From NCBI GenBank assembly GCA_910578605.1, contig CAJTQG010000005.1, forward strand, positions 1 to 64,000: a stretch of DNA of 64,000 nucleotides. The letters are read 5' to 3'. The notes under the pieces are model-generated. The model worked only from the letters and a program-made list of their open reading frames with translations. It was not told where the DNA came from and made no database searches. The stretch's first letter is position 1, and each line of letters starts with the position of its first letter. Both the position numbers and the translations under genes were made by a program. Shown piece after piece: positions 54,557 to 61,121 of the stretch. This stretch comes from an uncultured Lachnospiraceae bacterium (lineage in GTDB: Bacteria > Bacillota > Clostridia > Lachnospirales > Lachnospiraceae).

Positions 54557-55608
54557 GAATTTTGGGAGGCGGTGTAATGTTGGGTGATGTGGATTTCTTT
54601 TAGAAGTAAGTATCCTATTGGTCCTAAAATAAAGCCTGCAAGCCCAAATAGTCGATAACCAATGTAAAGGCTTAATAGGGATTCCACAGGGTGAATCCCT
54701 ATTTTGTTGCCAATGATTTTTGGCTCTAAATATTGTCGGACTAAGTAGCATATAATAAACAATATAGCAAGTATTACAGCGTAAAAGTATTCTCCCATTA
54801 GAATCATGATCAGCGCCCAGGGAATTAAAATTGCCCCGCAACCAATCATGGGAAGAGCATCTAAAAATCCGATGATAATACTGCATAAAAGTGCATAGGA
54901 ATTATGACATAAGCTTAATCCGATAAACATAATAAGTGATGTGAACAACATAATAATTAGTTGGGCTTTAAAGTAAGCGGTAAGTATGATTCGCAGTTTT
55001 CCGGTCACTAAGTTCATTTCCCTTGAGAAGAGATGAGAATTTTTCTTATAGCGAAATAATTCCAAATCTTTTGTAAGAAAAAATGTAGATAAAATAAAAA
55101 TTAATAGGGCGCCGAGAATTTCTACAAAGGAGACCATAGTGGGAATGGAGAAATTCATAACGGCGGGTATAATCTTTTCGGACGTTCTCTGGAAAAAATC
55201 GGAAATTCCGTTTTCTACTAGGTATGTTATGCTTCCATTGCGAAAGGAAAATGTTTTTTCAACACTGTAGCAAAACCTAGTTAGGTGAGAATTTAGCATA
55301 TGCTCATAGAAATTCCAGTTTCTGAGGAGATAACAGAGTTCTATGTAGCATTGCCGAAGAATGTATCCTAACACCAAAATTAAAAATCCTAAAAATAACA
55401 CAATAGGAATCATAGCACAGATAGTTTTGGGCAGATGTGTCTTTTCTCGCAGCCACAGAACGCAAGGATGCAGACAGACTGCACATGCATAGGCGAGAAT
55501 AAATGGTAAAAACAGAGGAAGCAAAAATCGAAATGATAAATAAAGTGCGATGCATGCTGCTGAAAATGTAAATAAAGTTTTATATTTTGCAAGTTGAGAT
55601 GGGTTCAT
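54553..55608 (-). CDS. ytvI: sporulation integral membrane protein, AI-2E permease family
   Basis: The 351-aa protein starts at the ATG six nt after GAGGA; an upstream in-frame ATG is less likely. It has about seven to eight hydrophobic helices in the AI-2E/YtvI layout: two at the N terminus ('FLLPLFLPFILAYACAVCL', 'IPIVLFLGFLILVLGYIL'), a central extracytoplasmic stretch, and helices near 170, 215, 245, 270 and 300. 'GCGAILIPWALIMILMG' and 'EPKIIGNKIGIHP' are characteristic. YtvI-type proteins belong to the sporulation set of Firmicutes; their cargo is not established. It converges with the OLD gene. Confidence 0.85.
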   Translation of the reverse strand: MNPSQLAKYKTLFTFSAACIALYLSFRFLLPLFLPFILAYACAVCLHPCVLWLREKTHLPKTICAMIPIVLFLGFLILVLGYILRQCYIELCYLLRNWNFYEHMLNSHLTRFCYSVEKTFSFRNGSITYLVENGISDFFQRTSEKIIPAVMNFSIPTMVSFVEILGALLIFILSTFFLTKDLELFRYKKNSHLFSREMNLVTGKLRIILTAYFKAQLIIMLFTSLIMFIGLSLCHNSYALLCSIIIGFLDALPMIGCGAILIPWALIMILMGEYFYAVILAILFIICYLVRQYLEPKIIGNKIGIHPVESLLSLYIGYRLFGLAGFILGPIGYLLLKEIHITQHYTASQNS

Positions 55609-55773
55609 AGTAATCCTCATTTCTGCGCTGTGTAAATGTGTTAACATAATGGGATTATATGTTAATCAGCGCACAGTTCTCACTTCCATGTCTCATTTGA
55701 AAAGTGATTTAACATAATTGGCTCTATTAACAGTATGCAGACAAACTTCAAATTTATTCATAAGATTCTTACG

Positions 55774-55802
55774 TTGACCTTTTAACTTTCGTGTCATATA
55801 AT
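55774..55802 (+). promoter_or_regulatory. strong promoter upstream of the cation transporter
   Basis: TTGACC (55774-55779), a 17-nt spacer and TATAAT (55797-55802) would start a transcript near 55809, over 200 bp before the transporter gene. Confidence 0.65.
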
Positions 55803-55808
55803 GTTGGT

Positions 55809-55905
55809 ATCAAGTGAGGCAATATATTTTAGCTGAAGTTGATGGAGTGCCCTGAAGGGCACGCAGGTCATAAGGAATCCGCTTGTCATAAGGGTTCCTT
55901 CTTTG
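55809..55905 (+). ncRNA. possible small RNA or leader with two hairpins
   Basis: Directly after the strong promoter, GTGCCCT (55847-55853) pairs perfectly with AGGGCAC (55856-55862), and AAGGAATCC (55872-55880) pairs with GGGTTCCTT (55892-55900), followed by a weak T-rich run. The 9-nt word GTCATAAGG occurs twice. I cannot match it to the known metal-sensing riboswitches (NiCo/czcD or Mn). It could be a short RNA or an attenuated leader of the transporter gene. Confidence 0.4.
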
Positions 55906-56025
55906 GCCAATTATAAAAAGGACTGGTGTATAATAGAATGGTTACCTGTCAAAAAACGGAGGAACGATTTTTTCTAGGTGTTTGACGGAATGTGACTGTA
56001 CATTGGTAATGGAAATGAGGAAGGC

Positions 56026-57177
56026 ATGATTACATTATTGGCAAAGTTGTGTATTAAGAAAGAAACAGAGGAAGAAAAAAGAAAAGCATATGGTACATTG
56101 TGCGGCAGCGTTGGTATATTTTTAAATATTTGCTTATTTATTGGGAAATATATAGGTGGGGTTATCAGCGGTTCTGTGGCAATTATGGCGGATGCCTTCA
56201 ATAACTTATCGGATGCAGGATCTTCATTTGTGACGCTTGTAGGATTTTGGTTTGCCGGAAAAAAGCCGGATTCAGATCATCCCTTTGGACATGGAAGATT
56301 CGAATATATTTCAGGTTTTGTAGTATCTATGGCAATATTGCTGATGGGGGTAGAATTAGCCAGAACTTCTGTGGGAAAGATAATTCATCCTCAAGAAATT
56401 GATACGACAATGGCAGCATTTGTTATATTGCTGATTTCCGTGTGTGTGAAGGTATATATGTTTGCATATAATTATACCATTGGAAAAAAAATACATTCCA
56501 TGGCTATGGCAGCAACAGCACTTGACAGTATCAGTGATGCCGTAGCCACTATGGTTGTATTTTTTTCTATGCTGATTGCAAAATATATTCATATTAATGT
56601 AGATGGAATCAGTGGCCTGATCGTGTCTGTGTTTATTTTGTACACTGGTTACAGTGCGGCGAGGGAAACGATTAGTCCGCTTCTAGGGAGGGCGCCGGAC
56701 CCTGAGGTGGTGGAGAAAATAAAAGAAATAGTAAATAAATACGAAGATGTGGTGGGAATGCATGATTTGGTAATTCACGACTATGGACCAGGCAGAATGA
56801 TGGTATCTCTTCATGCAGAAGTGTCGGGAGCGGGCAATATATTTGTGCTTCATGATGCTATAGATAGATTGGAAAAACATATTAACAAAGAACTTTGCTG
56901 TGAGACGGTGGTGCATATGGATCCTGTAGAGACTGATAATCAGCAGATTCAGGAGATTAAAAGAGATGTGGAAAATAAGATTCGTCAGTACGACGAAGCA
57001 ATGTCCATTCATGATTTTCGAGTGGTTCCCGGAAAGTCAGCAACCAACTTGCTTTTTGATTTGGTAGTTCCCTATAACAAGTCAGATACAAAAGAGCAGT
57101 TAGAGAACCAGATGGATCAGCTGGTGAAGGAGCTTGACAGTCAATATCATGCCATTATTCATATAGATAGGGCATAA
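56026..57177 (+). CDS. cation diffusion facilitator transporter
   Basis: The 383-aa protein has six predicted membrane helices in the first 220 residues and a cytoplasmic C-terminal domain (about 225-383). Metal-site motifs are 'ADAFNNLSDAGSS' in helix 2, 'HPFGHGRFEY' after it, and 'ALDSISDA' in helix 5. Helix 5 has an Asp (D-x3-D) where zinc exporters have His (H-x3-D), a pattern linked to manganese-type CDFs. It exports divalent metal in exchange for protons. GAGGAAGG precedes the ATG. The protein is about 80 residues longer than the minimal CDF, with a second ferredoxin-like C-terminal segment. Confidence 0.9.
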   Translation: MITLLAKLCIKKETEEEKRKAYGTLCGSVGIFLNICLFIGKYIGGVISGSVAIMADAFNNLSDAGSSFVTLVGFWFAGKKPDSDHPFGHGRFEYISGFVVSMAILLMGVELARTSVGKIIHPQEIDTTMAAFVILLISVCVKVYMFAYNYTIGKKIHSMAMAATALDSISDAVATMVVFFSMLIAKYIHINVDGISGLIVSVFILYTGYSAARETISPLLGRAPDPEVVEKIKEIVNKYEDVVGMHDLVIHDYGPGRMMVSLHAEVSGAGNIFVLHDAIDRLEKHINKELCCETVVHMDPVETDNQQIQEIKRDVENKIRQYDEAMSIHDFRVVPGKSATNLLFDLVVPYNKSDTKEQLENQMDQLVKELDSQYHAIIHIDRA

Positions 57178-57368
57178 TGAGATTATTAAATCTATATATT
57201 ATTTTTTAATAATTCTTAATTGTTTTTTTATAAACCAAACACAATTTGGACACAAAGTTTATTTATACTTTGTACATACTATTAAACAGATAGTATACAA
57301 CTTAACATTTTCATAACTCTGCTGGATGTGAGGTTTAAGCTTTGCATCCAGCATCCCCCCGAATGATT

Positions 57369-57398
57369 GGAATCATAGTATTATGATTCCTTTTTTTT
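57369..57398 (+). terminator. terminator after the cation transporter gene
   Basis: GGAATCATA (57369-57377) pairs perfectly with TATGATTCC (57382-57390) over a 4-nt loop, then eight T. The rest of 57178-57560 shows no gene. Confidence 0.9.
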
Positions 57399-57560
57399 CT
57401 TATAAAATTGACTGGCCGCCTTTGATAGCACTGTCATGGATGAAAGTAGATTGCTTTATGTCATGCACATATATTGGCTGTTTGCTTGGAATTACTTTCA
57501 TAGTGAAACCTACTTTACTATAAAGAAAAAACTTCGGGGGATGCAGGGCGGCGGTGGGAG

Positions 57561-57821
57561 TTATTCATGCTCTTTCTCGTGCATGTATTTTTCCTTAGTC
57601 GCCATTCCTCCGCGAATGTGCCGCTCTGATTTGTTGGTATCGAGTACCTTGCGAGCCTGGGCTGCCAATGTAGGATTTACCAAAACCAAACGTTCGATTA
57701 AATCCTTATGTGCGGTACTCTTGCTCACTCCGAATTTTTTTGCTGCCTGACGTACAGTAGCATTTGTCTCGATAATATATTGCCCAATGGCGATAGAACG
57801 CTGCTCAATATAATCTTTCAA
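57561..57821 (-). CDS. spoIIID: stage III sporulation transcriptional regulator SpoIIID
   Basis: The 86-aa product matches SpoIIID: 'MKDYIEQRSIAIGQYIIETNATVRQAAKKFGVSKSTAHKDL' spans the helix-turn-helix (about 22-44), then 'ERLVLVNPTLAAQARKVLDTNKSERHIRGG' completes the family core and a Lys/Glu tail. It is a mother-cell DNA-binding regulator acting after sigma-E. GGGGA precedes the start. It is a single gene with an unusual structured region upstream (57876-58040). Its presence shows the organism carries sporulation genes. Confidence 0.96.
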   Translation of the reverse strand: MKDYIEQRSIAIGQYIIETNATVRQAAKKFGVSKSTAHKDLIERLVLVNPTLAAQARKVLDTNKSERHIRGGMATKEKYMHEKEHE

Positions 57822-57875
57822 TGAAATCCCCTATAAAATGTTGTTGATACATTGTATGCGGAAGAAATAAAAAAA

Positions 57876-57895
57876 GAACTTACAATGGTAAGTTC
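57876..57895 (-). terminator. hairpin with T-run upstream of spoIIID
   Basis: GAACTTAC (57876-57883) and GTAAGTTC (57888-57895) form a perfect stem with a 4-nt loop; on the minus strand it is followed by TTTTTTTATTTC. It lies 55 bp before the spoIIID start, so it could end a short RNA from the structured region or attenuate spoIIID. Confidence 0.65.
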
Positions 57896-57928
57896 CTAAT
57901 ATAATGAATCAATTATTCTCTTGGGGGG

Positions 57929-58020
57929 TACCTAGCAACTTGCGCTGCTAGGTATGAGTATGAAAAACGGTATATTCAACAGATAGGGTATATTGAATAT
58001 ACAAGCACCACTTGCGTGGT
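57929..58020. other. cluster of three perfect hairpins upstream of spoIIID
   Basis: Three stems follow one another: TACCTAGCA/TGCTAGGTA (57929-57954), GTATATTCA/TGAATATAC (57970-58002) and ACCAC/GTGGT (58007-58020). The first and third share ACTTGCG (57938-57944; 58010-58016), in the loop of the first and across the loop of the third. On the minus strand the set precedes the terminator-like hairpin at 57876. It may be a non-coding RNA or a leader of spoIIID. No protein is encoded. Confidence 0.5.
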
Positions 58021-58031
58021 ACAAAGCCAGT

Positions 58032-58060
58032 ATAGTATGCTAATGTGATGGTTATGTGAA
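58032..58060 (-). promoter_or_regulatory. possible sigma-E-like promoter of spoIIID or its leader
   Basis: On the minus strand CATACTAT (58039-58032) resembles the sigma-E -10 box, with CACATA about 13 nt upstream as a weak -35. Sigma-E control of spoIIID is known in Bacillus. The match is only partial. Confidence 0.25.
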
Positions 58061-58239
58061 AATTCTAAAGAAAGTTAAAAAAATTTTTGCTTGTTTTTTT
58101 CTGATGTCCATTACGCTTGTTTGATTTACTGATTTTTGTCAAAGGACATAATTGTAATTACAATTGTCATATGATAAAATAAAGTAAATTTGTTATTTGT
58201 CGTAAGCTGTATAATGTCGAAGATTGTGGAGGAAAGGTT

Positions 58240-61068
58240 ATGGACAGTAAATGGAAAAAGAAACTGATTAAATTTTATGAGACACATAAAATATTAGGAT
58301 ATATTTTTATTGTGGCTGCGGCTTTTTTTATTGTACTGAAAAAAAGAAAAGCACAGCACAAGAGTTATTACAGCACTTGCAGTAGAAGAATTGCATTGGT
58401 TATGTCGGCTGTTATTATTTTGACAGATTTATTTTCACCCCAGGTAATTGGAACATGGGACAAGGCATATGGGGCAACTTCAGGTATACCGTTGGAGTGG
58501 AGTGAGTTGGAGGTGGATTATGTTCCGCTGAATGCCATTATGGACCAGGATGGTAATATTTATGTGTTTGATTGGAACAATGGTTTGTTAAAAAAATATG
58601 ATAAGACAGGCAAGGAGCCTGAGGGATGGACTTCCCCACAGACTGTTGCCACAGCGCCTATTGGTCTTTGTTTTGACAAAAGCGGAGATATATTACTGCC
58701 GAATAAGGACGGAACTGGCTTGGCTGTCGTAGACAGGGAGAGCGGCGCTGATAAGGACAAGACAATTCAAACAGAGGGAAGAGTGGGGGGCTGTGCCTGT
58801 GATGAGGAAGGGAATATATATGTGACAGTAAATGGGACTATGGTAAAATACAACGTTGCAGGCGAGAAGCTTTGGAGTGTGAAAACAGGAGCTTCTAGAG
58901 GATTATGTATAGATAATGAGGGGAATTTGTACACCTCTAATGGAAATAGTTCTATTATAAAGGTAACACCGGATGGTAAATTGGATGCTTCTTTTGGTGA
59001 TGAGGGAAAATTAAGAATAAGTGGAAGAGTAACAGACTCTGGAAATGAAATTGTAAATTCTATTGGAGACCCAGTTTTTTACAACGACAATCTTTATTTG
59101 TGTTGCCATGGGTCTAAGCTGTTAATTAAAATATTACAGAATGGACAGGTGCTCAAGGAGGTGGCATCAGACATTGTTCCTAGAGCCTTTATTCAATATA
59201 ACAACTCTTATATTATCATTACACAGTCAGACGCAGTTGGGAAAATACAAAATATGGAGTTGCCTAATGTTGAATTACAGAAGGACAATTTTGAATTTTC
59301 AGTAGAAAAAGCGGAGCTGATAGAGGGGGGCCAGGAAAGTGTTAAGTTATCTATTCAATCCGACTGTACAAAAGATTACATAGTAAAGGCTAAACTGTTT
59401 AATAAGTATACAAATCAATATGCTTCTGATATCACAAGTTCCGAAACAAAGCTGCAGGATGGAAATGCACAGCTTACACTGACTCCTTCTGGTGATGGAT
59501 GGAAAATGGGTGTCTACGATATTCGTTTGGAGTTCAGCAGTGTTATGGGTTCAACAGAGCTGTCAGAGCTGGTTGATACTAACATTGTGCTTAGAGTGGG
59601 ATGTTATAGTGTGGACTATACATTGGAGCATGTGAGAATTGAGCCTATGAAGGAATACATAGAGATAGAGGATGGGGAGCAGGATTACAGTCTTTCGTTT
59701 ACAGTGATACCAGAGGAGGGATATACGCTTTCACCCTTAGGGGTAAGTGCAACGGGAGGAAAGGTAGAAGTTGACGGAAATGATGTATCCATCACTCAGA
59801 TTCAATCGGATATTAAAGTGAAGGTAAAAGCCACAAAGCCTTTAGAGATAACAGGCGTGAAGGATAAGGGGGTATATTGTGAAAGCCAGACTATTGCCAT
59901 TCAGAATGAAGCGCTAGATTGGGTGGCAGTAAATGATAAAAAAGTGACGCTAAATGAACAGAGGGAATATGTAGTGAAGCCTTCCCCTGATATACAGACA
60001 ATCACCGCAGCGGATATTGTGGGAAATGTCATTTCTGTGAGGATAACAGTTAATGATGGTCATACCTTTGACCAGAAGGAAATGAAAAAAGAGCCAAATT
60101 GCTTAGAAAAAGGTTTGCAGTGGCAAAAATGTTCTGTGTGTGATTATGAAGAGGAACAGGAGATAGAAGCGTTAGGACATGACTGGGAGGAAGATTATAC
60201 CATAGATGTAAAGCCAACTAAGGATAAGCCTGGAAGCAAGTCCATTCACTGTAAACGATGTGATGCAGTGTGTGATGAGAAGGAGATTTTAAAGGGTGAA
60301 ATCAGTTTTGCAGTGGTATGTGAGGCAGGAGCACCCAAGGTTGATGCCATTACAACTAAGGAAGAATTGAGTGAGGCGCTGTTTTCTGAGGAGGAGAAAG
60401 AGAGAATTCTTTACGGGGAGGATGCATTTATTACATTGCGGGTAAAGGACGGAACCGATACGATAAGTCATAAGGATGCGCAATTGATACAGCGTCAGTT
60501 GGGGGACAATATATTAGGTCAATACATTGATGTTTCATTGTATAAAAAAATAGGAAAAGATGAAGAAATACCTGTTCTTCAAACAGAGACAAAAATTAAA
60601 TTTTCCTTACAGGAAATAGGAAAACCCCTAGATTCCCCATCAGAAAAAGTAGGGAAAACTTTTGTGATTGGTGTTCAGGGGGATGAGACATTTGTATTTT
60701 TTGATTTGGATGAGATGGAGGGAACTATTACAATAGAGACTGACAAATTTAGTACATATGCTGTTGCTTATGAAAAGATAGAAATACAGACAGAGGAGAC
60801 AACTACAAAGGAGCCGGAAGTGGAAAAAAAGGAGACAACTGCTCAAGAGATGGAAACAACTACAAAGGAGCCGGTTTCTAAAAGGAAGAAAAAGAAAAAA
60901 GAAGAGACAACGCCTATTGTTCCTAAGAAGAAAAATCCTTTGGCTTCGCCGCCGAAAGCAGGTGATGAAAATCCAGTATTATGGTTATTTATCATGGAGA
61001 TGATTGTGGGAACAGGTGTGTATATGTTATGTCAGTGCAAGAGAAAAAAAGAAAAAATAAAAGAATAG
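58240..61068 (+). CDS. large surface protein, propeller and Thr-rich stalk, paralog 1
   Basis: The 942-aa protein starts after GGAGGAAAGG. The N terminus has two hydrophobic stretches (about 17-29 and 48-66) around a basic KKRKAQHK segment, then 'AYGATSG', an unusual export signal. Residues 80-355 are NHL/sugar-lactonase-like propeller repeats ('DQDGNIYVFDWNN', 'DEEGNIYVTVNG', 'DNEGNLYTSNGNSS'). Ig-like domains follow (350-620), then Cys-pair modules (CSVC, HCKRC; about 635-685), a beta domain (690-845) and a Thr/Glu stalk. The C terminus is sortase-like: PPKAGD replaces the usual LPxTG, followed by a membrane helix and a KRKKEK tail. It is 53 bp before a close paralog. Ligand unknown. Confidence 0.75.
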   Translation: MDSKWKKKLIKFYETHKILGYIFIVAAAFFIVLKKRKAQHKSYYSTCSRRIALVMSAVIILTDLFSPQVIGTWDKAYGATSGIPLEWSELEVDYVPLNAIMDQDGNIYVFDWNNGLLKKYDKTGKEPEGWTSPQTVATAPIGLCFDKSGDILLPNKDGTGLAVVDRESGADKDKTIQTEGRVGGCACDEEGNIYVTVNGTMVKYNVAGEKLWSVKTGASRGLCIDNEGNLYTSNGNSSIIKVTPDGKLDASFGDEGKLRISGRVTDSGNEIVNSIGDPVFYNDNLYLCCHGSKLLIKILQNGQVLKEVASDIVPRAFIQYNNSYIIITQSDAVGKIQNMELPNVELQKDNFEFSVEKAELIEGGQESVKLSIQSDCTKDYIVKAKLFNKYTNQYASDITSSETKLQDGNAQLTLTPSGDGWKMGVYDIRLEFSSVMGSTELSELVDTNIVLRVGCYSVDYTLEHVRIEPMKEYIEIEDGEQDYSLSFTVIPEEGYTLSPLGVSATGGKVEVDGNDVSITQIQSDIKVKVKATKPLEITGVKDKGVYCESQTIAIQNEALDWVAVNDKKVTLNEQREYVVKPSPDIQTITAADIVGNVISVRITVNDGHTFDQKEMKKEPNCLEKGLQWQKCSVCDYEEEQEIEALGHDWEEDYTIDVKPTKDKPGSKSIHCKRCDAVCDEKEILKGEISFAVVCEAGAPKVDAITTKEELSEALFSEEEKERILYGEDAFITLRVKDGTDTISHKDAQLIQRQLGDNILGQYIDVSLYKKIGKDEEIPVLQTETKIKFSLQEIGKPLDSPSEKVGKTFVIGVQGDETFVFFDLDEMEGTITIETDKFSTYAVAYEKIEIQTEETTTKEPEVEKKETTAQEMETTTKEPVSKRKKKKKEETTPIVPKKKNPLASPPKAGDENPVLWLFIMEMIVGTGVYMLCQCKRKKEKIKE

Positions 61069-61121
61069 CAGGAATGGTTTTAAGTATGATATAGATGGAA
61101 GGTAAAACTGGAGGGAAAAAT

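Noticed and set aside
55809-55905. NiCo (czcD) or Mn riboswitch before the CDF transporter
   Set aside because: The conserved four-way-junction or yybP-ykoY wording is missing.
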